Assembly (NCBI GenBank): GCA_964293585.1
Contig: CAXYYS010000010.1
Location: 1 to 58,356 of the forward strand
Length of the DNA: 58,356 nt
Source: JAKVKY01 sp964293585
Lineage (GTDB): Bacteria > Bacillota > Negativicutes > Acidaminococcales > Acidaminococcaceae
Direction of reading: 5' to 3'
Positions within the stretch are counted from its first letter, which is position 1, and the number at the start of each line of letters is the position of its first letter. Both the position numbers and the translations under genes were made by a program. Positions 44,629 to 53,764 of the stretch are shown in pieces. The notes under the pieces are model-generated. The model worked only from the letters and a program-made list of their open reading frames with translations. It was not told the DNA's origin and did no database searches.

Positions 44629-45358
44629 GGGATGCTCCCTTCACCAATTTCAGCGCCGCTTTTAAATCAATAGCACCGGTATAGATGGCTTTGCCGATAA
44701 TACAACCTTCTATCCCGTCAGCTTCATGCTTCATAAGTGCCTGTACGTCATCCAGATTATGAACGCCGCCGCTGGCTACCACTTTCACGCCGCTTTCCCG
44801 AGCCAGCTTGGCCGTTGCTTCCACATTCACACCGCTCAACATACCATCCCTGCCGATATCGGTAAAGATAATGTGCTGCACGCCAAATACTGCCATCTGT
44901 TTCGCCAGTTCAATGTAATTCATGCCACTGCCATCACCCCAGCCATGCAGGGCTACTTCACCATTTCTGGCATCAATACCGATTACCATCTGATGGGGAA
45001 AATACTTGCAGGTTTCCCGAACCAGTTCCTGATCATCCACGGCAGCACTACCCAGGATAACCCGGGAAACACCTAAATCCAAAAGTTGGGACACGGCTTC
45101 CATGCTACGGATGCCGCCGCCCACTTCAATGGGAATCTTACTGGCTGCCAGGATTCTCTTAATCGTAGCCAGGTTGCGTTCGCCACCGGATCTTGCCCCA
45201 TCCAGATCCACCACATGGATGAATTCTGCACCTGCCTCAGAAAATCTGGACGCCATCTCAGCCGGGTCGTCTGCAAAAACTGTTTCCTGATCAAATCTGC
45301 CTTCCGTAAGGCGCACACATTTACCGCCCCTAATATCAATTGCCGGAAATATAATCAT
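44618..45358 (-). CDS. hisA: ProFAR isomerase
   Basis: 246 aa TIM barrel related to HisF. IIFPAIDIRGGKCVRLTEG at the start with the catalytic Asp, and IIFTDIGRDGMLSG with the second Asp. Isomerises ProFAR to PRFAR. Twelve bases after hisH. Confidence 0.97.
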   Translation of the reverse strand: MIIFPAIDIRGGKCVRLTEGRFDQETVFADDPAEMASRFSEAGAEFIHVVDLDGARSGGERNLATIKRILAASKIPIEVGGGIRSMEAVSQLLDLGVSRVILGSAAVDDQELVRETCKYFPHQMVIGIDARNGEVALHGWGDGSGMNYIELAKQMAVFGVQHIIFTDIGRDGMLSGVNVEATAKLARESGVKVVASGGVHNLDDVQALMKHEADGIEGCIIGKAIYTGAIDLKAALKLVKGASHAH

Positions 45359-45370
45359 CTTGCGCCCTCC

Positions 45371-45976
45371 TCACCATTCTACAAATTTTTTCAGCAGGCC
45401 CAGTCCTACGCGGCTGCTTTTTTCCGGATGGAACTGGAAGCCTTGCACACTGCCGCGCCCTACACTAGCCGTAATTTCCTGGCCATAATCGCACACCGCG
45501 GTAATCAAACTTTTATCTTCAGGTTCACAGTGATAACTGTGCACAAAATAAACATATTGTCCGCCAGCTTCCGTCAGGAGCGGGGATGGTTTTTTCAGTT
45601 CCAGCCGGTTCCAACCCATGTGCGGTATTTTTTCCCTGGTAGTCAACTTGCGCACCTGTCCGGGAAAATATCCCAGTCCCTGCACACCGGGAGCTTCGTC
45701 ACTACCGGCAAATAAAACCTGCATGCCCAGACAGATACCCAGAAAAGGTTTACCACTGTGCAGATATTCTTGCAAAAGCGGTACCAGGCCGGCTTTCTCC
45801 AAATTGGCCATGCAATCTCCAAAGGCCCCCACACCCGGCAGAATTAATTTCTCTGCCCTGGCAATCAACGCCGGATCTCCGGTCACCACCGGAGTTCCGC
45901 CTACTGCCAGGATGGCTTTGTTGACGCTATGCAGATTCCCCATGCCATAATCTACGATTATTACCTGCTTTGTCAT
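45371..45976 (-). CDS. hisH: Imidazole glycerol phosphate synthase, glutaminase subunit
   Basis: 201 aa class I glutamine amidotransferase. The nucleophile is in FLGICLGMQVLF, and the His-Glu pair in GFQFHPEKSS. Supplies ammonia to HisF. Separated from hisB by 47 bases, the widest gap in the 3' half of the operon. Confidence 0.97.
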   Translation of the reverse strand: MTKQVIIVDYGMGNLHSVNKAILAVGGTPVVTGDPALIARAEKLILPGVGAFGDCMANLEKAGLVPLLQEYLHSGKPFLGICLGMQVLFAGSDEAPGVQGLGYFPGQVRKLTTREKIPHMGWNRLELKKPSPLLTEAGGQYVYFVHSYHCEPEDKSLITAVCDYGQEITASVGRGSVQGFQFHPEKSSRVGLGLLKKFVEW

Positions 45977-46023
45977 CTCTACCTCGCACCGGTACTACCG
46001 GTATTTCCCCAGTTCCTTACATC

Positions 46024-46689
46024 TTATAAAGTTCCCTTACTGCTCATGACACCGTGCACCCGGCTATCCAGAGCCACCGCTTGGGCCAGCGCCCGGGCAA
46101 AAGCCTTGAACATACCTTCGATCATGTGATGCACATTGCTGCCGTACAGAACATTAATATGCAGCGTAAGTCCGCTTTCCATAGCCACCGCTCTAAAAAA
46201 TTCCTCAGCCATTTCTGTATCAAAGTTACCTAACTTAAGCTTGGGAATCTCCGCATGAAATACTAGGAACGGACGGCCGGAAAAATCCAGAGCCACCTGC
46301 ACCAGTGTTTCATCCATGGGAATCAAAGCTTCTCCATAGCGATGGATGCCGGTCTTGTCCCCCAGTGCCTGCTTCAGGGCTTGTCCCAGAGCCAGGCCGC
46401 AGTCTTCCACCGTATGATGGCTGTCAACCTCTAAATCACCCTGCGCCAGCAATTCCAAATCTACAAAGCCATGTCGTGCTAACAAGACCAGCATGTGGTC
46501 CAAAAAACCTACGCCGGTTACAATTTTATTGCTGCCGCTGCCGTCCAGGTTCAGTTTCAGTTGCACGTTGGTTTCTGCCGTGGTCCGTTTAATCTCGGCA
46601 GTACGGGCCGCACCAACGGCTTTAAGTTTATTCTCCGGTGTGTTGCGGTCTTTCTTTACGGTCCTGATTGTTTTTTTCATCCGCGCCAT
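46024..46689 (-). CDS. hisB: Imidazoleglycerol-phosphate dehydratase
   Basis: 221 aa, single-function type. Metal-binding motifs are FLDHMLVLLARHG, DSHHTVEDCGL and NVHHMIEGMFKAF. It begins with a basic extension of about 30 residues (MARMKKTIRTVKKDRN) before the usual RTAEIKRTTAETNV start; GGGGAGG upstream supports translation from this ATG. One base after hisC. Confidence 0.95.
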   Translation of the reverse strand: MARMKKTIRTVKKDRNTPENKLKAVGAARTAEIKRTTAETNVQLKLNLDGSGSNKIVTGVGFLDHMLVLLARHGFVDLELLAQGDLEVDSHHTVEDCGLALGQALKQALGDKTGIHRYGEALIPMDETLVQVALDFSGRPFLVFHAEIPKLKLGNFDTEMAEEFFRAVAMESGLTLHINVLYGSNVHHMIEGMFKAFARALAQAVALDSRVHGVMSSKGTL

Positions 46690-46690
46690 A

Positions 46691-47890
46691 TTATCTTCCT
46701 CCCCGGCATAAAGTTTTAATCGCGCCTAAAACCTTAACATTCTCTTCCGGTCTGCCGATGGAAATACGCATGCAGCCCTGAAGTGCCGGATGTTCTGTGA
46801 AGTCCCGGATCAGGATCCGCTGCTGCAATAAATTTTTAAAAATATATTTGCCGGCTTTGGTAGCCTGGCTGTAATTATTATCCCGGCCAAACTCCTCGTC
46901 GTAGTTCGCTGCTAATCTTTCCCGCAGTTCCCCCGCCGGTGTGCAACACAAAAAATTGGTAGCGCTGGGATAAACCTGCATACCCAAGCTGGCTAACTCC
47001 CCCGCAAAAATATCCCGCTGGCTGATAATATCGTCCTGAATTTCCTTATAGGCGTCCCGATGTTGGTAGCAGCTTTCAGCTACCATCAGAGAATAACCAT
47101 TCACGTGATATGGAAGCAGGGTCTTGCCTAAAATACGCATCATAACGGCACTGCCCACGGCATAACCACAGCGCATGCCTGCCAAACCATAAGCCTTGGA
47201 AAATGTACGGAAAACCATAAAATTACTATACTTACCGGTCAGGGACAGAGTACTGCCGGCTACCAGCTTTAATTTACTAAGGGGCCGCAAGTCCTGGGCA
47301 TCCACGCCGCTGCCCCGGGCAAATTCCATATATGCCTCATCCATGATGACCGGACAATCCACGTTAGCGATGATTTCTTCCATAGCTGCCAAAGGATTGT
47401 AATTGCCTGTGGGATTATTGGGATTACAGATGATTAAAAGCGCCGGCTGCTGTTCTTTGCAAAAATCAATTACCACCTTAGGATCCACAAAACCTTCTAC
47501 ATCCAGGGGAAAAGGCGCTGCTTCACTGTCCGCCAGGTTAGCATAGACGCCATACATGGAAAAACTGGGATACGGATAGGCAATCCTTCTGCCCGCGCCG
47601 CCAAAAGCATAGCAGGCCATCTGTAAAAGTTCGCTGCTGCCGTTGCCGATACGTACATTGGCATCATCCATCCCCAAATCTTCGGCAATAAGCCTGCCCA
47701 GATTTTCTGCCTTCATGGGTGGATACCGGTTAAAGCTAAAATTCTGTGTCCGGGCCAGCACCTCTTCTAATACCGGTGCCGGCATGGGATAGTTATTTTC
47801 ATTGGCGTTGACGATAATATCGGCGTCAACTGTTTCCACCTCATATTCTTCCAGACGTTCCAGCCCTCTGCGGGCATTAATGAATGCCAT
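46691..47890 (-). CDS. hisC: Histidinol-phosphate aminotransferase
   Basis: 399 aa PLP enzyme of fold type I. The PLP lysine is in RTFSKAYGLAGMRCGYA; ICNPNNPTGNY and the Asp/Tyr pair in VIMDEAYMEF are also clear. The C-terminal part has a somewhat longer helical insert (GELRERLAANYDEEFGRDNN). Start ATG at 47890 is preferred over an upstream GTG at 47902, because the latter overlaps the ribosome site. Confidence 0.94.
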   Translation of the reverse strand: MAFINARRGLERLEEYEVETVDADIIVNANENNYPMPAPVLEEVLARTQNFSFNRYPPMKAENLGRLIAEDLGMDDANVRIGNGSSELLQMACYAFGGAGRRIAYPYPSFSMYGVYANLADSEAAPFPLDVEGFVDPKVVIDFCKEQQPALLIICNPNNPTGNYNPLAAMEEIIANVDCPVIMDEAYMEFARGSGVDAQDLRPLSKLKLVAGSTLSLTGKYSNFMVFRTFSKAYGLAGMRCGYAVGSAVMMRILGKTLLPYHVNGYSLMVAESCYQHRDAYKEIQDDIISQRDIFAGELASLGMQVYPSATNFLCCTPAGELRERLAANYDEEFGRDNNYSQATKAGKYIFKNLLQQRILIRDFTEHPALQGCMRISIGRPEENVKVLGAIKTLCRGGR

Positions 47891-47951
47891 CTTTCCCCTC
47901 ACTCCTTGCCTAGTTCTTCAACACATCTGTTATCACGCAGTGTATCTGATT

Positions 47952-49298
47952 TTATTTACCGATACGTTTCCTGATGGCGTTAGCATGAGCTCCCAGACCT
48001 TCCGCTTCTGCCATCATGATAATATCTTCAGCAGCTTCACTTAAAGCAGCCTGAGTATAAGCAATGATACTGGTCTTTTTCATAAAAGTTTCCACGTTCA
48101 AGACGCTATAGAACTTAGCCGTACCACCCGTAGGCAGGATATGATTCGGTCCTGCATAATAATCACCCAAAGGTTCCGGAGAATACGCTCCCAGGAACAG
48201 GGCACCTGCGTTGCGTAGTTTTGGCAGCAGTTCAAAAGGTGACCTGGTCATGATTTCCAGATGCTCGGGAGCGCTGATGTTGGCCATAGCCACCACCTGC
48301 TCCAGATCTTTAGCCAGAATAATCTTGCCCTGCCCTTCCAGGGATGTACGGGCAATTTCTTCACGAGACAATTCTTTCAGTTGTACTTCCAATTCGGCGG
48401 CAGTAGCCGTAGCCACTTCCTGACTATCCGTAAGCAGGATAGCACAAGCCAGAGGATCATGCTCCGCCTGACTTAGCAAATCAGCAGCCAGATATTCCGG
48501 CTTAGCCGTTGCATCCGCCACGATTAAAATTTCACTCGGGCCGGCCAGCATATCAATATCCACATGGCCGTACACTGCTTTTTTAGCCAGGGTTACAAAA
48601 ATATTGCCGGGGCCGGTAATCTTATTGACCCTGGGCACGGTCTCTGTTCCAAAAGCCATGGCAGCAATGGCCTGAGCACCGCCCATCTTGTAAATCTCGG
48701 TAATACCCAATTTTTCTGCCGTAATCAGCACGTAAGGATTCAGCTTGCCATCCCTGCCAGGTGGCGCCGACATCACGATATGCGGTACACCGGCTACGAT
48801 AGCCGGACAGGCGTTCATGATCACGGAAGAAGGATACGCAGCCGTACCTCCCGGAACATACAGACCCACAGAATCTACCGGTGTAAGTTTCTGGCCCAGC
48901 ATACTACCATGGGCACGCTCTGTCAGCCAGCTTTTGGGTAATTGTTCCACGTGGAACTTTTTAACATTTTTAATCGCCCGGCAAATAGCGTCAATGACCT
49001 TAGGGTCAACCAGGGTCCTTGCTTCGTCAAATTCTTTTTCCGTAACCCGCAGCTGGTCCGCTGTCAGTTGAGCTTTATCCAGCAGATTAGTATAATACAG
49101 CAGTTTAGCATCGCCGCCGTACCTTACGTCATTCACAATCTTTTCTACCACCTGAGCCGCCGTTAAAGGCGCGCCAAACATGGCGTTAACACCTTCCTGG
49201 ACCTTAGGGCTGAGCGTGGCTTCATCAAAAGCTTTCTTCTTCAGTAAAGCGGCCATCTGGGCCGGAGTCATTTTTCTGGCATCGGTAACTTGCATCAT
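47952..49298 (-). CDS. hisD: Histidinol dehydrogenase
   Basis: 448 aa, catalyses the last two steps to histidine. SVGLYVPGGTAAYPSSVIMN, KITGPGNIFVTLAKK and the zinc-binding QAEHDPLA are typical, and PTGGTAKFYSVLNVETFMK lies near the C-terminus. The first ATG overlaps the hisG stop (ATGA). Confidence 0.97.
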   Translation of the reverse strand: MMQVTDARKMTPAQMAALLKKKAFDEATLSPKVQEGVNAMFGAPLTAAQVVEKIVNDVRYGGDAKLLYYTNLLDKAQLTADQLRVTEKEFDEARTLVDPKVIDAICRAIKNVKKFHVEQLPKSWLTERAHGSMLGQKLTPVDSVGLYVPGGTAAYPSSVIMNACPAIVAGVPHIVMSAPPGRDGKLNPYVLITAEKLGITEIYKMGGAQAIAAMAFGTETVPRVNKITGPGNIFVTLAKKAVYGHVDIDMLAGPSEILIVADATAKPEYLAADLLSQAEHDPLACAILLTDSQEVATATAAELEVQLKELSREEIARTSLEGQGKIILAKDLEQVVAMANISAPEHLEIMTRSPFELLPKLRNAGALFLGAYSPEPLGDYYAGPNHILPTGGTAKFYSVLNVETFMKKTSIIAYTQAALSEAAEDIIMMAEAEGLGAHANAIRKRIGK

Positions 49299-49948
49299 TT
49301 CTCCTCTTCTTCCTTCAAAACTTGTTCCAGGTCAGTCACCAGTTTATGTAATCTGTCATATTTCAATTTAAAGCTGACCCGGTTGGCAATCAGTCGTGCG
49401 GTAGCCGTAAAAACACTGTCCACTTCCACTAACTTGTTTTCTTTTAAAGTACGGCCTGTTTCTACGATATCCACAATCAACTCGCTGAGTCCGATTAAAG
49501 GTCCCAGTTCGATAGAACCATTCAACTTAATGATTTCCGTCTGAATACCCAGCTTATCAAAATAAGCTTTGGCACAGTGCGGATATTTAGTTGCCACCCG
49601 CAGATGAGCATAATCTTCCAACTGCGGACGCCGTGCATTTTCCGGCACCGCTAACATCAAGCGACATTTTCCAAAACCAAGATCTAAAAGTTCGTACACA
49701 TCCTTATGCGCTTCCAGCAGCACATCCTTACCAATGATACCGATATCTGCCGCGCCGTACTCTACATACGTAGGCAGATCCACCGTCTTGGTGATGATAA
49801 AACGCACTTTTTTCGCTTCGTTGGTAATGACCAGCTTGCGGCTGCTCTCTGTCACATTATCGGCGCTGTACCCGACCTTGGCCAGTAATTCCACACTATG
49901 CTGAAACAATTTGCCCTTAGGTAGAGCGATGGTAATATAATCTTCCAT
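49295..49948 (-). CDS. hisG: ATP phosphoribosyltransferase catalytic subunit (short form)
   Basis: 217 aa short form without the C-terminal allosteric domain, which fits the adjacent hisZ. Sequence DYITIALPKGKLFQHSVELL opens the protein; DIGIIGKDVLLE and the PRPP loop IVDIVETGRTLKENKL are visible. An ATG seven codons upstream (49969) is also possible. The one at 49948 gives the usual family N-terminus and has AAGGAG 12 bases upstream. First committed step of the pathway. Confidence 0.94.
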   Translation of the reverse strand: MEDYITIALPKGKLFQHSVELLAKVGYSADNVTESSRKLVITNEAKKVRFIITKTVDLPTYVEYGAADIGIIGKDVLLEAHKDVYELLDLGFGKCRLMLAVPENARRPQLEDYAHLRVATKYPHCAKAYFDKLGIQTEIIKLNGSIELGPLIGLSELIVDIVETGRTLKENKLVEVDSVFTATARLIANRVSFKLKYDRLHKLVTDLEQVLKEEEEK

Positions 49949-49971
49949 ATAATCAGGAAACTCCTTCATGC

Positions 49972-51156
49972 TTATTCCGCCTTGCCAATCAAGGTATACG
50001 CACAGCAGCGGGCAACCTTCATCTGTGCCTCCGGAGGCTCAGCCTTGGAACATGGCTGCGGCGCCAGTTTAACACTCTGTCCCTGTGCACGTAAGTCCAT
50101 GCAGGCCTTGATAGCTTCCGGCAAGGCCCCCGGCTGGTAAGCTACTAATAAATCCGTCAACCGGTTTATCTCCAGTTTACCCGCTCTGGCCAGCGCCAAA
50201 GCAATCCGGTCTACCCCCAGGGCAAAACCAATGGCCGGACAAGGCGAACCAAAAGCAGCCATCATCTTATCATAACGTCCACCGCCAATGATGGGATACC
50301 CCAGCTCCGGCGTATAACCTTCAAAAATCATACCTGTATAATAATCAAAATCGCGGAGCAGCCCCAGGTCAAAAGTCACAAAAGCAGCAACACCGTAAGC
50401 TTCGGTCAGCTTGTACATTTCCTGCAGACTTACCAGAGCCTGTAAACATTGCGGCTCCGTTAATATGCCCGCCAGATCAGCCAGCAGCTTGGCATCTCCC
50501 TGCAAGAAAAGTAATTCTTCCATGACTTGGGCCAAAGGCCCTGCCAAATGCTGTTCTCGTACCAGATTCTTCAGCCCCACCGCATTATGGGTAATCAAGC
50601 AATGCTTAAATTTCTGCACCTGCTCAATATCAAAAGCCGCCGCTTTTGCCAGACCGTCAATAAAGGCTACCTGACCTACGCTCAGCGTAAAATGCGTCAA
50701 GCCTGCTTCCTGCAGTGCTGTGACCGCCAGGGCGATAACCTCTGCATCCGCAGCCGGTCCGGCCTCTCCCATCATCTCAATACCGGCTTGGGTAAACTCG
50801 CACTGCCGTCCTGATTGGGCTTCTTCATAACGAAACAGCTGGGCGCGATAGCTCAGACGTTTCACGCCTGCTTCTCCCTGCAAGCGGGTAGCCACCAGCC
50901 GGGCAATGGGCGCCGTCATATCCGTACGCAGCATCAAGGTATTGTTTTGTCTGTCAAAAAACTTAAAGTTACTATCACTTACCCTGCCCCCGCCACCAAA
51001 AGTAGCCAGGTATTCAAAGGTCGGAGTGGCAACTTCTTCAAACCCCCAGGCAGTAAAAGTGGCAGCGATATGGTCTTCCATCTTTCTTCTGGCAGCTGCT
51101 TCTCCCGGCAAAATATCTGCCGTGCCATAGGGTACCTGTAAGATCCTGCTTCTCAT
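49972..51156 (-). CDS. hisZ: ATP phosphoribosyltransferase regulatory subunit
   Basis: 394 aa, HisRS-like but without a tRNA-binding domain. Class II synthetase remnants: YGTADILPGEAAARRKMED, the motif-2 region LSYRAQLFRYEEAQSGRQCEFTQ (in part) and IIGGGRYDKMMAAFG. It senses histidine and activates short HisG. Overlaps yerC by four bases (ATGA). Confidence 0.93.
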   Translation of the reverse strand: MRSRILQVPYGTADILPGEAAARRKMEDHIAATFTAWGFEEVATPTFEYLATFGGGGRVSDSNFKFFDRQNNTLMLRTDMTAPIARLVATRLQGEAGVKRLSYRAQLFRYEEAQSGRQCEFTQAGIEMMGEAGPAADAEVIALAVTALQEAGLTHFTLSVGQVAFIDGLAKAAAFDIEQVQKFKHCLITHNAVGLKNLVREQHLAGPLAQVMEELLFLQGDAKLLADLAGILTEPQCLQALVSLQEMYKLTEAYGVAAFVTFDLGLLRDFDYYTGMIFEGYTPELGYPIIGGGRYDKMMAAFGSPCPAIGFALGVDRIALALARAGKLEINRLTDLLVAYQPGALPEAIKACMDLRAQGQSVKLAPQPCSKAEPPEAQMKVARCCAYTLIGKAE

Positions 51157-51560
51157 TTTTTACGAACCGTAGTAAGCGTCAGGTCGCCTTTTTGGATGGC
51201 TTTTTTCCTGGCGGCGCGCTCTTTCTGAAATTTTACTTTACGGGCTACCTTAGCACTACGCGGTTCCACAGAAGCACCAAACATCTTGTCCAGGACAACG
51301 ATATAACCATCCTTACCGTAAACCAGGCAACGCTTTACCCTGGAAATGGTAGCCGTGCTGGCACCGGTCTTTTTTACTATCTCTTCATACTTATCACCGC
51401 TATGGAGCATCCTGGCCACTTCAAATCTCTGAGCCAGAGATTGATACTCGCTGATGGTACAGATATCCTCAAGAAAATTTTGCATCTCGGATTTCTTTTT
51501 TAAAGTTAAGAGTGCTTCACATAATTGACCAGTCAACTTGCTTTCGATTTTCTCTGCCAT
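51153..51560 (-). CDS. YerC/TrpR-family regulator heading the his operon
   Basis: 135 aa. The TrpR-like helical domain (about residues 10-95) has the helix-turn-helix YEEIVKKTGASTATISRVKR. The family is YerC/YecD, often linked to his genes in Firmicutes. Beyond the usual length of about 100 residues it has a Lys/Arg-rich tail (ARKVKFQKERAARKKAI...). Ribosome site is AGGAGG. As first gene of the operon it may be an autoregulator of histidine synthesis; that is inference. Confidence 0.88.
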   Translation of the reverse strand: MAEKIESKLTGQLCEALLTLKKKSEMQNFLEDICTISEYQSLAQRFEVARMLHSGDKYEEIVKKTGASTATISRVKRCLVYGKDGYIVVLDKMFGASVEPRSAKVARKVKFQKERAARKKAIQKGDLTLTTVRKK

Positions 51561-51660
51561 AAATAATTCCTCCTCAAAATCTCCGTGCAGGGCACATGTC
51601 TATTACTAAGTTACCAAAAAATATTCCCTAAGCAGCAGATAATGTCTAATCTCTTTTCAT

Positions 51661-51689
51661 AATTTATCACTTTATTTTGTGAAAGTCAA
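51661..51689 (-). promoter_or_regulatory. his operon promoter
   Basis: Minus-strand TTGACT, 17 bases, TAAATT. The spacer holds an inverted repeat TTTCAC...GTGATAAA (51664-51684), a plausible repressor site. No T-box or attenuator-like leader peptide is seen in the 100-base leader. The 453-base gap 51561-52013 holds this promoter and, on the other strand, the met promoter and SAM riboswitch. Confidence 0.6.
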
Positions 51690-51762
51690 TCCCCATTTTG
51701 TAAATATTTTTAACAGTTTTAAAAAAAGTTGGCCTATTTTATAAAAAAGTGTAAATTTTTTC

Positions 51763-51791
51763 TTGACAATATCTTAGTTTAGCTGTAATAT
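51763..51791 (+). promoter_or_regulatory. metNIQ promoter
   Basis: TTGACA, 17 bases, TAATAT; the predicted start is about 15-20 bases before the riboswitch. Confidence 0.7.
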
Positions 51792-51812
51792 ATGTCTTAA
51801 CTTAATAAACAT

Positions 51813-51974
51813 TCATCAAGAGTAGCTGAGGGAATGGCCCTGTGACGCTACGGCAACCATCAAGCTTGTCCTGACCTGACAAACTTCGAACGGTGCCAAA
51901 TCCAGCGGGATTAATCCGGCAGATGAAAGCAATGTCAACATAGTGCTCTCCATCTTACGGGAGAGCATTTTTTA
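51813..51974 (+). promoter_or_regulatory. SAM-I (S-box) riboswitch with terminator
   Basis: Conserved S-box elements in order: ATCAAGAGTAGCTGAGGGA, TGGCCCTGTGACGCTACGGCAACC, GGTGCCAAATCCAGC and AGATGAAAGC. They are followed by the intrinsic terminator AGTGCTCTCC...GGGAGAGCATTTTTT (51944-51974). SAM binding stabilises the aptamer and lets the terminator form, shutting off the downstream methionine uptake genes. Confidence 0.95.
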
Positions 51975-52013
51975 TACGCCGTGCAGCCGCATGAATGTAG
52001 AAAGGACTTCAGC

Positions 52014-53048
52014 ATGATCAAACTCGTCAACGTAGAAAAAACGTACTACAGTAAGGCCGGTGATATCGCCGCCTTAAAAAAGACCACCCTGGATATTAAA
52101 GATGGTGAAATTTTCGGCATCATCGGTTTATCCGGAGCTGGTAAATCTACCCTTATCAGGTGTATCAACATGCTGGAGGTGCCTACCGGCGGTCAGGTGT
52201 TCGTGGACGGCAAAGAATTAACGGCCATGAGCAACCAGGAGCTGCGTCAGGCACGTCAAAGTATCGGTATGATCTTCCAGCATTTTAATCTGCTGGCGTC
52301 CCGAACTGTCCGCGATAATGTGGCCTTCCCCCTGGAAATCCAGGGTAAATCCAAAGCGGAGATTACCAGGAAAGTGGACGAACTCTTAGACCTTGTCCAA
52401 TTGAGCGACCGGGCGGATTATTATCCCAGCCAGCTTTCCGGTGGTCAAAAGCAGCGTGTAGGTATTGCCCGGGCTCTGGCCAGCAATCCCAAGGTACTGC
52501 TTTCAGATGAAGCCACCAGCGCCCTGGATCCGCAAACTACTAAATCAATTTTAGCACTGCTGCGGGATATTAATCAGAGACTCCATCTGACAATCGTCAT
52601 GATTACCCACCAGATGGAAGTGGTCAAACAGATTTGTGACCGGGTAGCGGTTATTGAAAACGGTAATATAATAGAAGAAGGTACCATGTACCAGGTCTTC
52701 ACCGAACCAAGAGAAAACACTACAAAAGAATTCGTGGCTACCGTAAACGATATGACGGTTCCTGCCATCTTGAACACCGCGGATATGCAGCAAAGTTATT
52801 TTGACGGCAGTAAAGTGCTGGTCCACCTGACTTTCTTAGGCAATGCTGATGAACCGGTGGTCGCACGCCTGATTAAAAATTACGGTGTAGATGTCAATAT
52901 CATCCAAGGTAAGATAGATTATTTAAAAGATTTACCCTACGGTACCCTGCTGGTAGAAATTAGCGGTACTAAAGAATGCCTGTCCAAGGCCCTGGAATAT
53001 ATCCACCAGGCTAAAGTCAAAGAGGAGGTGATCGGGTATGTCTCCTGA
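52014..53048 (+). CDS. metN: Methionine ABC transporter ATPase
   Basis: 344 aa. ABC domain with Walker A GLSGAGKSTL, signature LSGGQKQRVG and a Walker B VLLSDEATSALD, then the C-terminal NIL (ACT-like) domain from about residue 265, which binds methionine for feedback inhibition in MetN. Start at 52014 has AAAGGA at 8 bases; 11 upstream codons are rejected. Overlaps metI by 11 bases. Confidence 0.96.
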   Translation: MIKLVNVEKTYYSKAGDIAALKKTTLDIKDGEIFGIIGLSGAGKSTLIRCINMLEVPTGGQVFVDGKELTAMSNQELRQARQSIGMIFQHFNLLASRTVRDNVAFPLEIQGKSKAEITRKVDELLDLVQLSDRADYYPSQLSGGQKQRVGIARALASNPKVLLSDEATSALDPQTTKSILALLRDINQRLHLTIVMITHQMEVVKQICDRVAVIENGNIIEEGTMYQVFTEPRENTTKEFVATVNDMTVPAILNTADMQQSYFDGSKVLVHLTFLGNADEPVVARLIKNYGVDVNIIQGKIDYLKDLPYGTLLVEISGTKECLSKALEYIHQAKVKEEVIGYVS

Positions 53049-53697
53049 AATGTTACCATTATTACTTAAATCCTTCTGGGAAACATGCTATATGGTTCTG
53101 GCCTCCACCATCCTGGCCACGGTAATCGGGATTCCCCTGGGCGTCATCCTTACCGTGACACGTCGTGACCATATCCTGCCTAACACGGCAGTAAACGGTA
53201 TCCTGGGTGCCATCGTTAATGCCACCCGGTCCACACCTTTTATCATCCTGATGGTTGCCATCATTCCTTTGACCCGTATCATCGTCGGCTCCTCCATCGG
53301 CACAACTGCTGCCATCGTTCCGCTGACCATCAGCGCCGCTCCTTTTATCGCCCGCATCATTGAATCTTCCTTACTGGAAATCGATCACGGCGTTATTGAA
53401 GCAGCTCAGGCCATGGGCGCCAGCAGCATGCAGATTATTACTAAGGTGTTGCTCCCGGAATCTCTGCACAGTATCGTGCTTGGCATTACCTTGGCTGTCA
53501 TCAGCCTGATTGGTTACAGTGCCATGGCAGGCGCTTTAGGCGGCGGCGGTTTAGGCGATCTGGCCATCCGCTACGGCTACCAGCGTTTCCAGATGGACGT
53601 CATGATTGCCACGGTCATCGTATTAATCATCATGGTGCAGTTGGTACAATCCTTCGGCAACTATTGTTCTCGTAAATTAAACAAAAACAAATTATAA
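53038..53697 (+). CDS. metI: Methionine ABC transporter permease
   Basis: 219 aa, five-helix BPD_transp_1 permease. The EAA-type coupling loop is GVIEAAQAMGASSMQIITKVLLP, followed by GYSAMAGALGGGGLGDLAIR, typical of MetI. GGAGG precedes the ATG inside metN. Confidence 0.96.
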   Translation: MSPEMLPLLLKSFWETCYMVLASTILATVIGIPLGVILTVTRRDHILPNTAVNGILGAIVNATRSTPFIILMVAIIPLTRIIVGSSIGTTAAIVPLTISAAPFIARIIESSLLEIDHGVIEAAQAMGASSMQIITKVLLPESLHSIVLGITLAVISLIGYSAMAGALGGGGLGDLAIRYGYQRFQMDVMIATVIVLIIMVQLVQSFGNYCSRKLNKNKL

Positions 53698-53764
53698 GGT
53701 GCATGTACAGCACCACACAACTTGCGGACCAAAAACGGTCCCAAACAAATGAGGGAGAAAGAAT

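Noticed and set aside
43915..44673. 252-codon plus-strand frame
   Set aside because: Antisense shadow of hisF/hisA.
51561..51660. A histidine T-box or leader-peptide attenuator in front of the his operon
   Set aside because: The leader is short, lacks a GGTGGTACCGCG-type box and has no run of His codons.
53698..53740. Hairpins GGTGC...GCACC and GGACC...GGTCC as a terminator between metI and the first metQ
   Set aside because: Stems are only five bases and no T-run follows; they are more likely mRNA-stabilising or chance.
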